A stretch of DNA of 64,000 nt from Candidatus Phyllobacterium onerii (GTDB lineage Bacteria > Pseudomonadota > Alphaproteobacteria > Rhizobiales > Rhizobiaceae): assembly GCF_028331445.1 (NCBI RefSeq), contig NZ_JAQMHX010000014.1, forward strand, positions 46,057-110,056, written 5' to 3'. A program made the position numbers and the translations under genes. Shown here piece after piece: positions 1-8,806 of the stretch. Position 1 is the first letter of the stretch; every line of letters starts with the position of its first letter. The notes below the pieces were generated by a model. That model worked only from the letters and a program-made list of their open reading frames with translations, was not told the DNA's origin and did no database searches.

Positions 1-58
1 GGTCGAACGCAAACCGCAGGGCAGGAATGGTGGCGACCGGAAGTTTCGACTCGCTCAT
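1..58 (-). CDS. ABC transporter permease, N-terminal fragment cut by window edge
   Basis: Only the first 19 codons are visible, reading MSESKLPVATIPALRFAFD. The ATG overlaps the stop codon of the upstream permease gene in an ATGA arrangement, so the two are translationally coupled. CUT2 sugar transporters often have two different permease genes in tandem, so a second RbsC-like permease is the natural guess. The fragment is too short to show any family motif, so this rests on position alone. Confidence 0.5.
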   Translation of the reverse strand, partial: MSESKLPVATIPALRFAFD

Positions 59-1035
59 GCGAAAAGCTCCAGGCGGTTGCGAATACGCAGGACGCGCAAT
101 GCGCCGAGACTTACCGCCGCAAGCAGAACGACCCCTTGGAACAGCGGCTGCCACAACGGATCCAGATCAAACACGAACAGGAGATCTTCGATGGTGCGAA
201 GCACGAACGCGCCGAAGATCGATCCGATCGCCGAGCCCCAACCGCCAAACAGCGACGTCCCGCCAATCACCACCGCAGCGATGGAATTGAGCGTATAGGT
301 TCCGGCGATCGGCGACGATGCCTCGCCTGAATAGGTGTTGAAGGTGAGCATCAGTCCGCCGATGGCGGCAAGGAAACCGGCAAGCGTGTAGGCAAGGAGC
401 TTCGCCCGCTGCACCGGAACGCCGGACATATAGGCGGCCTGCTCGTTCGATCCTACGGCATAGGCTGCACGGCCAAGCACGGAGTTCCGGTAAGGTACCC
501 AGACGATCAGCACGATCGCAAGGAGCACAATGAGTGCTGTCGGTATGATGCCGAAGAGCTGGCCGGTTGCAAAGTCGGCGATATCCGACTGCACGTCACC
601 TCCGGGGCCCGGACGGACATAGAGCGCGATGCCGTAATATACGGCACCGGTCGCAAGCGTCGTGATGATCGGTTGCAGCCGGCCCCAGACAATGATCGCC
701 CCGTTGATGAAACCGGCCAGCGCACCCGCACCAAGCACAATGGCAATACCGAGGAACCCTTCGCCGATCGTGCCGACCACGAGGACCGACGCCAGACAAT
801 TGGCAAGGATGAAGACCATTCCTACCGAAAGGTCGAGGCCGCGTGTCAGCACCGGCAAGGTCTGCGCCATAGCGACCAGCGCAAGCAGAACCGCCTTGTT
901 GGACGCCGTGGTCGCCACGGCCGCCGTCAGCCCGACGGGATGATTGCTGACATAGATAACGAACATCACGATGAAGAGACCGATAGCTGCGAGCAACCCG
1001 CCATTGTGATGGATGCGATGGCGAAGATCGTTCAT
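55..1035 (-). CDS. CUT2-type sugar ABC transporter permease (RbsC-like)
   Basis: Inner-membrane subunit of a ribose/xylose-type sugar importer, 326 residues, the usual length for the BPD_transp_2 family. It shows the family landmarks GLDLSVG at residues 66-72, a GFINGAIIVWGRLQPIITTL segment near 110, VGSNEQAAYMSGV near 200 and VVIGGTSLFGGWGS near 255, within about eight to ten hydrophobic segments. Its start overlaps the stop of the ATPase gene (ATGA) and its stop overlaps the start of a further gene at the window edge. It belongs to the minus-strand operon with the ATPase at 1032-2558 and the binding protein at 2615-3745. The substrate is not shown by the sequence. Confidence 0.93.
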   Translation of the reverse strand: MNDLRHRIHHNGGLLAAIGLFIVMFVIYVSNHPVGLTAAVATTASNKAVLLALVAMAQTLPVLTRGLDLSVGMVFILANCLASVLVVGTIGEGFLGIAIVLGAGALAGFINGAIIVWGRLQPIITTLATGAVYYGIALYVRPGPGGDVQSDIADFATGQLFGIIPTALIVLLAIVLIVWVPYRNSVLGRAAYAVGSNEQAAYMSGVPVQRAKLLAYTLAGFLAAIGGLMLTFNTYSGEASSPIAGTYTLNSIAAVVIGGTSLFGGWGSAIGSIFGAFVLRTIEDLLFVFDLDPLWQPLFQGVVLLAAVSLGALRVLRIRNRLELFA

Positions 1036-2558
1036 GCCGCCTGTTCCTTGTCATCGACATTCAATGCCGTCTCGATGATTGTGCGCTCGTTGAGGTGCTC
1101 GCCTTCCAGTTCCCGCGCGATGCCGCCGTTATACATGACAAGAACGCGGTCGCAGCAGCCGATCAGCTCTGCATAGTCTGTAGAATAGAAGAGTACCGCC
1201 ACTCCTTTGTCCGCAAGGTCCCGAAGCAGCTGATACACCTCTTGTTTGGTGCCTACATCGATACCGCGTGTGGGGTCATTGAGAAGGATGATGCCGGGAT
1301 CGGTCATCAACCATTTAGCCAGCACGACCTTTTGCTGGTTGCCACCCGACAGTGTGGAGACTGCGGCGGCAAGATCGGAAATCTTGATTTTCAGGCTGTC
1401 GATTATCCTTTCGACAGCCGAATGTTCTTTACCGCCATCCAATCTCAATCCCTTCTGGAACCGGGACAACGAAGCCAGACTGATATTGTCGCGAATATTC
1501 ATCGGCAGCATCAGACCCTCCGTCTTTCGATCCTCGGGAATGAGCGCCATTGGCAAGGAAGCCCGCATTGCCGAACGCGGTCCCGAAAGACGGTGCGGTT
1601 TGCCCATTATTTCGACCGTACCTGAAACAACCTTGAGCACACCGAAAAGCGCCAACAGCAGGGAACGCTGTCCCTGACCGTCCAATCCTCCCAGTCCGAC
1701 GATTTCGCCCTTGCGAATATCAAGTGAGATGTCGCGCAACTGGGCACCCCATGAAAGGTTTTTGGCCGACAATGCTACCGGTTCTGCCGGCTTCGGCGCT
1801 GGCTTGTCAGGATAGTGATGTGTCAGTTCGCGCCCAATCATCATCTGGACGATGGCGCTGACCGAGCGCTCACCCTTCCGGAACGTTTCGATCCTCCTTC
1901 CATTGCGGAAAACGGTTGCAACATCGGCAAGAGCCTCGATCTCATGCATCCGGTGCGAAACGTAGAGAATACCCACGCCCTCGGATCGAAGCTTGCGAAT
2001 GATCGCGTAGACACGTTCGACATCAGCGGCTGTCAATGCTGACGTCGCCTCGTCCAAAATGAGCAGCTTCGGCTTTTTGCCGAGCGCCTTGGCGATTTCC
2101 ACCATCTGACGCCGTGACAGCGGCAGGTCGCGCACGAGTTCGAGCGGATGCACATCCTCACAGCCGATCGACGCAAGGAGTTCCCGCGCACGTTGACGCT
2201 GTCCAGCACTATCGATCAATCCTCCGCGAAGGGGAGGGGAGACGATCGAGAGATTATCCGCAACCGTCAGGTCAGGCAGTAACGAGAGCTCCTGGAACAC
2301 GCAGACCACGCCTGCGGCCATCGCCTCCGTTGGATTGCGAAAATTGACGCGCCGGCCGTCGACGAAGACCTCGCCGTCGCTCGGGTCGGTCACACCGGCG
2401 GCAATCTTGATCAGCGTTGATTTGCCGGCGCCGTTCTCGCCAAGAACCGCGTGAATCTCGCCTGGGTAGGCGACGAAATCCACCTCGTTCAGCGCGGCGA
2501 TACCGCCATAGCGCTTCGAGACATGTTTCATTTCCAGAATTGGTGCAGCGTCCGACAC
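1032..2558 (-). CDS. CUT2-type sugar ABC transporter, double ATP-binding protein (RbsA-like)
   Basis: Energy-coupling subunit of a sugar importer, 508 residues with two nucleotide-binding domains in one chain as in RbsA/XylG/MglA. The first domain has Walker A GENGAGKST at residues 40-48, signature LPLSRRQMVEIAKAL and Walker B LLILDEATSALT. The second has the degenerate P-loop GGLDGQGQRSLL typical of the family, but an intact signature LSGGNQQKVVLAKWL and Walker B IILLNDPTRGIDVG. It lies 56 bp downstream of the binding-protein gene, with a strong hairpin in that gap, and overlaps the permease gene by four bases. Confidence 0.95.
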   Translation of the reverse strand: MSDAAPILEMKHVSKRYGGIAALNEVDFVAYPGEIHAVLGENGAGKSTLIKIAAGVTDPSDGEVFVDGRRVNFRNPTEAMAAGVVCVFQELSLLPDLTVADNLSIVSPPLRGGLIDSAGQRQRARELLASIGCEDVHPLELVRDLPLSRRQMVEIAKALGKKPKLLILDEATSALTAADVERVYAIIRKLRSEGVGILYVSHRMHEIEALADVATVFRNGRRIETFRKGERSVSAIVQMMIGRELTHHYPDKPAPKPAEPVALSAKNLSWGAQLRDISLDIRKGEIVGLGGLDGQGQRSLLLALFGVLKVVSGTVEIMGKPHRLSGPRSAMRASLPMALIPEDRKTEGLMLPMNIRDNISLASLSRFQKGLRLDGGKEHSAVERIIDSLKIKISDLAAAVSTLSGGNQQKVVLAKWLMTDPGIILLNDPTRGIDVGTKQEVYQLLRDLADKGVAVLFYSTDYAELIGCCDRVLVMYNGGIARELEGEHLNERTIIETALNVDDKEQAA

Positions 2559-2579
2559 GAAACCTCCTCAGAAAGAGAA

Positions 2580-2604
2580 CCGGGGCGCACATCTTGCGCC
2601 CCGG
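2580..2604 (-). terminator. Hairpin between binding-protein and ATPase genes (attenuator/3' stabiliser)
   Basis: A perfect 10-bp stem CCGGGGCGCA/TGCGCCCCGG with a 5-nt loop lies in the 56-bp gap of the operon. On the transcribed minus strand it is followed by a pyrimidine-rich stretch without a pure U run, so partial termination or protection of the upstream mRNA is more likely than a full stop. Confidence 0.7.
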
Positions 2605-2614
2605 CATTGCAGAT

Positions 2615-3745
2615 TTACTGATCGGCTTTGGTCTGACCCATGATTTCCTGTGCACTGAAATTGATGCCGCAGGTCGGGAAGGAATTGCCAACGAAGAAGT
2701 TGTCAGTTTCTTTTGAATAGAAACTGTCGCCGTCCTTGAAATTCGGATCTTCGACGATGGACAGGGGCAGCGAAATCGATTGCGGGACGACCTCTCCTTC
2801 AAGTGCGGCAATCGCAGTCTTGATGGCAACGGCAACCTGCGCAGGGCCAGTACCTGCAGAGGTGCATTTCAATCCATCCTTGGAGTATTCGGCGCAGAGC
2901 TTGCGGAAACCATTCTCCGTTTCACCGCCCACCGGAACGAAGGGATGTTTCGCGTCGATCATGGCACGCACAGTTCCGGTCGAGCCGCCCTGAACGGAAA
3001 CCCCATCGAAATGCTTGTGCACGGCAATGGCGTCAGCCACGACCTTCTGCGCGGTGCCGTCATCCCAGCGGCCGACAACTTCTACGGATTCCCACTTTCC
3101 GCCAGATTTTTTCAGGACTTCCTGAATGCCTTCGTGACGATCACGATCGACGGACGTGCCGGTAACGCCGCGAACTTCAAGCAGCTTGCCTTTGTTGCCA
3201 GGCACATTCTTGACAAGCCAGTTGCCCCACAATTCGCCAAGGCCCTTCTGATCGACATTCACATTGACGGCCTCATCGGTATCGAGTGTGTTGTCGAAAG
3301 CAACGAGGATAACGCCGGCGGCATTGGCACGCTTGATGACGGGCTTGAATGCCGTCGGGTTCTGCGCGTTGACGACGATGGCGTCATAGCCGGAATTGAT
3401 GAAATTATCGACTGCCGCGATCTGCGCAGCAACATCGTCGCCAGTCGAGACCACCTTGAATTCCTTCAGCTTGGCCTTCACCTCCGGCAAGGCAGCATAG
3501 GCCTTGGCGGTCTGAATCATCTGGATACGCCAGGTGTTGCCGATGAAACCGTTCGCAAGCGCTATGCGATACGGGCCTGCCTTCTTGGGCCATTGGAAAA
3601 ACTTCGTTTCCGCCGTCAGCGGCTTGAAGCATTCCGCATCCTTGCTCGGACCTTTGACGATTTCGGGCCCCGCCGCATTGGCAGATACCGTCATCACCAG
3701 AGTGGCAGCTGTAGCGGCCAACAGATATTTAAGTGTCGTTTTCAT
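2615..3745 (-). CDS. Periplasmic sugar-binding protein of CUT2 ABC transporter
   Basis: 376-residue precursor with a Sec signal peptide: basic start MKTTLKYLL, hydrophobic core, and a likely cut after ANA near residue 24. The mature part is a Peripla_BP_4 fold protein as in RbsB relatives, with YRIALANGFIGNTWR at the first strand, a long stretch around AAVDNFINSGYDAIVVNAQN, and GVTGTSVDRDRHEGIQEVL near 200. It is longer than ribose-binding proteins (about 300 residues), like other large rhizobial CUT2 binding proteins. It is the first transporter gene and is followed by a hairpin, then ATPase and permease. A nearby lactonase suggests an aldose or aldonolactone substrate, which is inference. 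Confidence 0.9.
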   Translation of the reverse strand: MKTTLKYLLAATAATLVMTVSANAAGPEIVKGPSKDAECFKPLTAETKFFQWPKKAGPYRIALANGFIGNTWRIQMIQTAKAYAALPEVKAKLKEFKVVSTGDDVAAQIAAVDNFINSGYDAIVVNAQNPTAFKPVIKRANAAGVILVAFDNTLDTDEAVNVNVDQKGLGELWGNWLVKNVPGNKGKLLEVRGVTGTSVDRDRHEGIQEVLKKSGGKWESVEVVGRWDDGTAQKVVADAIAVHKHFDGVSVQGGSTGTVRAMIDAKHPFVPVGGETENGFRKLCAEYSKDGLKCTSAGTGPAQVAVAIKTAIAALEGEVVPQSISLPLSIVEDPNFKDGDSFYSKETDNFFVGNSFPTCGINFSAQEIMGQTKADQ

Positions 3746-3786
3746 TTCGGTTCCTCCTCCTTGTTAATTATCGTCTTGCTTGCCAA

Positions 3787-4719
3787 TTACGGGGTTTGCA
3801 CACCCCGCCGTGTCGTCTCCAGTGCATAGATCGAACTCGTAGCCGCAATGAACAGCCGCGACTTTTCCGGGCCGCCAAAGGTGAGATTGGCGACGACCTC
3901 GGGCACGAGAATCCGGCCAAGCCTTTTTCCATCAGGCGTGTAACAGTGAACGCCGTCCTCGGCGGATATCCACAATAGCCCCTCGGTGTCGACGCGCAGT
4001 CCGTCCGGCACCATGTCGATCTCCGCAACCACGCGGCTGTTCCCAAGGTTTCTTCCGTCGATCACCTCGAGAGCGCGCACGTTATGCGGACGCGAATTGT
4101 CGAAACCGAAGCCGTGACCGCGTGCACGCCCGGAATCGGCGATGTAGAGCACAGTTTCGTTGGGGGAGAAGGCGAGACCGTTCGGCCTGTCGAAATCATC
4201 CGCAACGACTTCTACAAGATGTGTGTCGGGATCCAGCCGGTAAACCTGATTGCTGCCGATCTCACTTGGCGCACGAATGCCTTCATGATCGGAAATGATG
4301 CCGTAGGGCGGATCGGTAAACCAGATGGAACCATCGGATTTGACCACCACATCATTGGGAGAATTCAGGCGCTTGCCCTTCCAGTGCGTGGCGAGAACCT
4401 CGTAGCTGCCATCCTTGCCGGTGCGGCTGACACAGCGTCCGCCATGTTCGCAGGAAATCATCGCACCGGTCCGGTCCAGCGTACTGCCATTGGTTCGTTG
4501 TGACGGCTGCCGGAACACCTGCAAGCCTTTATCCTGTGACCAGGACATCATCCGGTTATTGGGAATGTCAGAAAAGCGCAGTTCTTGCGTTTCGTTGATC
4601 CAGACCGGCCCTTCGGCCCAGATGAAGCCGGTCGCGATCTGCTCCAGCCTGGCGCCATTCGGAAAAAAAGACGCGAACTGTTCATCGTCCGATGAAAGAA
4701 AGTCCTCTCCCGTTCCCAT
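3787..4719 (-). CDS. SMP-30/gluconolactonase family protein
   Basis: Six-bladed beta-propeller lactonase, 310 residues. Family metal-site segments are visible: WAEGPVW near residue 34 (metal-binding Glu), RLNSPNDVVVKSDGSIWFTDPPYG near 117, DRPNGLAFSPNE near 180 and PDGLRVDTEGLLW near 238. Enzymes of this family hydrolyse sugar lactones after an aldose dehydrogenase step. There is no signal peptide, so it is cytoplasmic. The start has GGGAGAG at good spacing. It sits 41 bp upstream of the binding-protein gene and 54 bp downstream of the GntR regulator, all on one strand, so it probably processes the imported sugar. Confidence 0.88.
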   Translation of the reverse strand: MGTGEDFLSSDDEQFASFFPNGARLEQIATGFIWAEGPVWINETQELRFSDIPNNRMMSWSQDKGLQVFRQPSQRTNGSTLDRTGAMISCEHGGRCVSRTGKDGSYEVLATHWKGKRLNSPNDVVVKSDGSIWFTDPPYGIISDHEGIRAPSEIGSNQVYRLDPDTHLVEVVADDFDRPNGLAFSPNETVLYIADSGRARGHGFGFDNSRPHNVRALEVIDGRNLGNSRVVAEIDMVPDGLRVDTEGLLWISAEDGVHCYTPDGKRLGRILVPEVVANLTFGGPEKSRLFIAATSSIYALETTRRGVQTP

Positions 4720-4773
4720 GATTTGGCTCTCCCATGCCGATTTGTCATGCTTTTCACGCAGCCTATACGGCTG

Positions 4774-5484
4774 CTATCGTTTCCCGGTCTTCAGCCGCCG
4801 CTCACGTGTTGGTCTGTTATCGGCTGCAGGCATCTCCAGCAATTCAATGTAAGAAGAACGTGTCCATTCCATATGCCAGGCCAGCAATTCCACAACCTTC
4901 TCATTGTCGCCCCTCGTAACCAACTCAAGCAGGCGCTTGTGCTCTCCATGCGACTTTTCATTGAGTGCAGGATTGAGTGACAGCCGGTTGCGCAATGCCT
5001 GGATGCGGAACGCGATAACGGTGAACGTCTCGGACAGAAACTGATTTTCTGCGAGATCGAACATTGCTTGATGGAACATCCCGTCGAGAACGCGGTAATC
5101 CTGCGTGTTTCCATTTGCCATCGCCACGTCCATGTCAGCGACAAGCTCCGCCCAACGGCGGCGCAGGGCATCCCGATTGCGGTCCATGACCAAACGAACG
5201 GCGGCGAGTTCGAGTATGGAACGCATCTCGGCAAGTTGCACAACCTGGACCGAACTCATTTCGAAGACGAAGGTACCACGCTGGGGGTGGATCTCGACAA
5301 GGCCCTGACGCTTCAGTTCCAGAAGCGCCTCGCGTACCGGAGTCTTGCTGACGCCCAGTTCCTGAGCCAGCGCGAGTTCCGACAAGGGTTCGCCACACTG
5401 CAGCGTTCCGTGTACAATGCGGCTGCGAATATGCGCGGCCGCCTGTTCCGTCAGTGAAGGACCTCTTGCAAGCGTCAGGGTCAC
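4774..5484 (-). CDS. GntR family transcriptional regulator (FadR/FCD subfamily)
   Basis: DNA-binding regulator of 236 residues. The N-terminal winged helix includes the typical segments LSELALAQELGVSKTPVREAL and LVEIHPQRGTFV, followed by an all-helical FCD effector domain. I chose the GTG at 5484 because AGGAGA lies seven bases upstream. A longer reading from an ATG at 5541 would translate the operator-like palindrome at 5507-5519. It heads the minus-strand sugar operon and is divergent from the dehydrogenase gene at 5558, so it most likely controls one or both. The effector is unknown; a sugar acid is typical for the subfamily. Confidence 0.9.
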   Translation of the reverse strand: MTLTLARGPSLTEQAAAHIRSRIVHGTLQCGEPLSELALAQELGVSKTPVREALLELKRQGLVEIHPQRGTFVFEMSSVQVVQLAEMRSILELAAVRLVMDRNRDALRRRWAELVADMDVAMANGNTQDYRVLDGMFHQAMFDLAENQFLSETFTVIAFRIQALRNRLSLNPALNEKSHGEHKRLLELVTRGDNEKVVELLAWHMEWTRSSYIELLEMPAADNRPTRERRLKTGKR

Positions 5485-5506
5485 AAAGACATCTCCTGTC
5501 GTACTT

Positions 5507-5519
5507 ATATCTGAGATAT
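5507..5519. promoter_or_regulatory. Operator-like palindrome in GntR/dehydrogenase divergent region
   Basis: ATATCT-G-AGATAT is a perfect 13-bp odd palindrome between the chosen GntR start and the divergent dehydrogenase gene. It sits in an AT-rich stretch suited to two facing promoters. It is a candidate site for the GntR protein, by position only. Confidence 0.5.
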
Positions 5520-5557
5520 CATATATTAGCCGTATAGACACCTAGATACTTGTAGGG

Positions 5558-6595
5558 ATGGTGAAGCAGATGGCGGAAATTCTCGTTAAGGCTGATGAGC
5601 TTGCGAAACGCCTGCTGGCCGCGCTTGTGGCCGAAGGCGTCCCTGATGAGGGAGCAGCCGCTACGACAAAAGCCCTGATGCACGCATCTCTCCTCGGCGT
5701 GGACAGTCATGGCGCCCGATTGATCACCCATTATTGCAAGGTCCTGCGCGGTGGGCGCGTCAATCCGCGAGCTGCTGTTTCCTGCCACCGCACGGGTCCT
5801 GCCACGGCCATGGTCGACGGCGACAATGGGCTTGGCCACCTAACCGCATATCGCGCTGTGGCTGTCGCCATCGAGCTCGCCCGGGAAAGCGGCATAGGTG
5901 CCGTTGGCGCGACCCGTTCCTCACATCTTGGGGCTGCAGGCGCTTATGCGCTCGCCATTGCGGAAGCAGGCATGATCGGCTTTGCCACCACCAATACCAA
6001 TTCGGTCGTGGCGCTCTTCGACGGTGCCGAGCCATTTCACGGAACCAACCCGCTTGCCTTTGCCGCGCCGGTTAAGGGTGAAAAACCATGGCTGCTCGAC
6101 ATGGCAACTTCGTCCATCCCGCTCAACCGCGTCCTGCTTTACCGTTCCTTGGATAAAGAGTTGCCTGAAGGCGTTGCAGCGGACGCGGCCGGCGCCCCGA
6201 CCCGCGATCCGAGTGTTGCGCAGATCCTGTTGCCACTTGGCGGTGCGGATTTCGGTTTCAAGGGTGCCGGACTTGCCGGGGTCGCGACACTACTTTCCGC
6301 CGTACTGACAGGTACGACACTCGACCCTGATTTTATCCCGATGGTCGACAGCGACGACATCTCAACGCCGCGCAATATGGGACATTTCGTTCTGGCTATC
6401 GATCCTGCACGCTTCGCAGGCGCGAACATCTTCGCCGCAGGCATACGTGCCTATCTCGATCAGCTTCGGGCAGTTCCCGCCGTTGATGGCGGGAAGGTCA
6501 TGGCGCCGGGCGATCGCGAATGGGCCGTGGAAGAACAGCGCCTGCGAGACGGCATACCGCTCGACCCCGACACAGCGGCGTTTCTTGGCTTTTAG
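5558..6595 (+). CDS. Malate/L-lactate (LDH2/YlbC-type) NAD(P)-dependent dehydrogenase
   Basis: 345-residue member of the Ldh_2 family (malate/L-sulfolactate/ureidoglycolate dehydrogenases), which reduce or oxidise 2-hydroxy acids with NAD(P). The family motif GVDSHGARLITHYCKVL is near residue 50, with the conserved His. NTNSVVALFDGAEPFHGTNP near 150 and FGFKGAGLAGVATLLSAVLTG near 230 are also typical. ATG at 5558 and ATG at 5570 are both possible starts; the latter has GGTGA upstream. It is divergent from the GntR gene and precedes the LacI gene by about 90 bp. The real substrate cannot be read from the sequence. Confidence 0.87.
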   Translation: MVKQMAEILVKADELAKRLLAALVAEGVPDEGAAATTKALMHASLLGVDSHGARLITHYCKVLRGGRVNPRAAVSCHRTGPATAMVDGDNGLGHLTAYRAVAVAIELARESGIGAVGATRSSHLGAAGAYALAIAEAGMIGFATTNTNSVVALFDGAEPFHGTNPLAFAAPVKGEKPWLLDMATSSIPLNRVLLYRSLDKELPEGVAADAAGAPTRDPSVAQILLPLGGADFGFKGAGLAGVATLLSAVLTGTTLDPDFIPMVDSDDISTPRNMGHFVLAIDPARFAGANIFAAGIRAYLDQLRAVPAVDGGKVMAPGDREWAVEEQRLRDGIPLDPDTAAFLGF

Positions 6596-6686
6596 TCGGA
6601 CCACCAATTTTTCCCATCAAAACCACTCAAAAAGAGTTGCACACCTCATTTCGCTGATCTAAGACTTTAGGCGGAGGAGAATTCTC

Positions 6687-7712
6687 GTGGGGAAGATGAC
6701 GCTCGAAGACGTCGCCCGAGAAGCCGGTGTCAGTTTAGCAACGGTCGATCGTGTCGTGAACGGAAGGATCGGTGTGCACGCGCGCACCATCGAACGCGTC
6801 AATGCGGCCATCAAACAGCTGGGCTTTCTACCCGATCCACATGCGTCCCGGCTCGCTCGCGGACGCGACTATGATTTCCGCATCATTCTGCCGACCGGCG
6901 AAAATGAATTCATGATGGCCCTTGGCGCCGAGTTCCGCGCCACGCGCGAGCGGCAATTGCAAGAGCGTGTCCGCCTGTCGATCCAGCACGTCGATACGTT
7001 CGACGGCGAGGCGCTGGCGGCTGCTCTCGAAAGGCTCCCGTCCGGCATCGACGGTGTCGCCGTCGTTGCGCTTGATCATCCAGCCGTCACCGAGGCGATC
7101 AACGCGCTGGCAGACGCCGGTGTGGTCGTCCTTACCCTCGTGTCCGACGTACCGAATTCTCGGCGGGCGCATTATGTCGGCATCGACAACTTTGCCGCCG
7201 GACGGACAGCCGCCTCGCTGATCGGCCGCTTCGTCGGGCCGCGCAAGGGCAAGGTCGGCATGATCGCCGGGTCGCTGGCATTGCGCGATCACGTCGAGCG
7301 CCAATTCGGTTTCGAACAGATACTCTCCCGAGAATATCCAAACCTCGAAGTGCTCCCGGTGCGCGAGGCGCGCGACGAGAACGCACGCGTTGAGGCCGTT
7401 GCCCGATCGTTGCTGCGGGACCATCCGGACCTTGTCGCCATTTACAATGCTGGCGGCGGGCAAGCAGGCGTCATCGCTGCGCTCGAAGCGACAAACCACG
7501 TTTCCGATGTCATCTTCGTCGCGCACGAACTGACGCCCTCGACGCGCCGCCATCTCGTACGCGGCACAGTCGACGCGCTCATTAATCAGGATACGGGTCA
7601 TATGGCGCGCAGCGCTGCCCGCATCCTGACTGCATTGCGCGAGGGACGTCCGATCGTGCCGGGTCAGGAACATATTCGCATCGATATATTTCTCAGGGAC
7701 AACATGCCTTGA
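6687..7712 (+). CDS. LacI family transcriptional regulator
   Basis: 341-residue sugar-responsive repressor. The N-terminal LacI helix-turn-helix reads TLEDVAREAGVSLATVDRVV, the TVDRVVN variant being common in rhizobial LacI proteins near oxidoreductase/CUT2 clusters. The rest is a Peripla_BP-like effector domain. The start is GTG at 6687, supported by GGAGGAG seven bases upstream; an ATG nine bases further in is the alternative. It is 27 bp upstream of the isomerase gene and heads a same-strand run of six genes, so it most likely regulates this uptake and catabolism operon. Confidence 0.92.
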   Translation: MGKMTLEDVAREAGVSLATVDRVVNGRIGVHARTIERVNAAIKQLGFLPDPHASRLARGRDYDFRIILPTGENEFMMALGAEFRATRERQLQERVRLSIQHVDTFDGEALAAALERLPSGIDGVAVVALDHPAVTEAINALADAGVVVLTLVSDVPNSRRAHYVGIDNFAAGRTAASLIGRFVGPRKGKVGMIAGSLALRDHVERQFGFEQILSREYPNLEVLPVREARDENARVEAVARSLLRDHPDLVAIYNAGGGQAGVIAALEATNHVSDVIFVAHELTPSTRRHLVRGTVDALINQDTGHMARSAARILTALREGRPIVPGQEHIRIDIFLRDNMP

Positions 7713-7739
7713 CGGCAAATCTGGAATTGGAGGATTGAC

Positions 7740-8795
7740 ATGAAGACGATCAAGGGACCGGCCATTTTCCTCGCGCAGTTTGCGGGCGATGCAGCGCCGT
7801 TCAACTCGCTTGATGCCATGTGTGGATGGGCAGCAGGGCTGGGCTACAAGGGAATCCAGATACCGGCTTGGGATGGGCGCCTCATCGATCTGAAGAAGGC
7901 TTCGGATTCGAAGGACTACTGCGACGAGATCGCCGGTGTCGCCGCTTCGCATGGCCTGACCATCACCGAACTCGCGACCCACCTTCAGGGCCAGCTCGTT
8001 GCGGTTCATCCTGTCTATGACGAGTTGATGGACGGCTTTGCCGCCCCGGAAGTGCATGGCAATCCAAAGGCGCGGCAAGAGTGGGCAGTGGATCAGCTCA
8101 AGCGTGCCGCGCGCGCTTCAAAACACCTCGGCCTGAAGGCTATACCGACGTTCTCCGGCGCACTCGCCTGGCCGTTCCTTTATCCGTTTCCGCAGCGTCC
8201 GGCGGGTCTCGTTGAAGCGGCATTCGATGAACTGGCGAAACGCTGGACACCAATCCTGAATTATTTCGACGAGCAAGGTGTCGATGCAGCCTATGAGATC
8301 CATCCCGGTGAAGACCTGCACGACGGAATAACCTACGAGATGTTCCTTGAGCGGGTGAAAAATCATTCCCGCGCCAATCTGCTCTATGATCCGTCTCACT
8401 TCGTCCTGCAGCAGCTCGACTACCTCGACTATATCGACATCTACCACGAGAAGATCAAAGCCTTCCACGTCAAGGACGCCGAGTTCAATCCGACCGGACG
8501 GCAGGGCGTTTATGGCGGCTACCAGTCGTGGGTCGATCGTGCAGGCCGTTTCCGCTCGCTCGGCGACGGACAGGTTGATTTCGGTGCGGTCTTCTCCAAG
8601 CTGACCGCCTATGATTTCGATGGTTGGGCAGTGCTTGAATGGGAATGCGCCTTGAAGCACCCGGAGGATGGCGCACGCGAAGGTGCGCAGTTCATCGACG
8701 CGCACCTGATCCGCGTCACCGAGCGCGCTTTCGATGATTTTGCCGGCTCTGGTACCGATGACGCGGCCAATCGCCGTATTCTTGGCCTGAAATAG
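7740..8795 (+). CDS. Sugar phosphate isomerase/epimerase family protein (AP_endonuc_2 TIM barrel)
   Basis: 351-residue TIM-barrel protein of the xylose-isomerase-like superfamily. Visible features are YKGIQIPAWD near residue 37, AYEIHPGEDLHDG near 182 with a metal-binding Glu/His pair, LLYDPSHFVLQQLDYLDYI near 213, IKAFHVKDAEFNPTG near 238 and a late WAVLEWECALKHPEDG. The EIH, DPSH and HVKD sites match divalent-metal ligands of the fold. A good GGAGG precedes the ATG. It is immediately followed by a Gfo/Idh/MocA dehydrogenase; such pairs act in oxidation/isomerisation of cyclitols or 3-keto-sugars, so a similar role is inferred. Confidence 0.87.
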   Translation: MKTIKGPAIFLAQFAGDAAPFNSLDAMCGWAAGLGYKGIQIPAWDGRLIDLKKASDSKDYCDEIAGVAASHGLTITELATHLQGQLVAVHPVYDELMDGFAAPEVHGNPKARQEWAVDQLKRAARASKHLGLKAIPTFSGALAWPFLYPFPQRPAGLVEAAFDELAKRWTPILNYFDEQGVDAAYEIHPGEDLHDGITYEMFLERVKNHSRANLLYDPSHFVLQQLDYLDYIDIYHEKIKAFHVKDAEFNPTGRQGVYGGYQSWVDRAGRFRSLGDGQVDFGAVFSKLTAYDFDGWAVLEWECALKHPEDGAREGAQFIDAHLIRVTERAFDDFAGSGTDDAANRRILGLK

Positions 8796-8806
8796 AGGAT
8801 CGAACA

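Noticed and set aside
6828..8078. 416-codon open frame antisense to the LacI and isomerase genes
   Set aside because: Spans two well-supported plus-strand genes and shows no domain.
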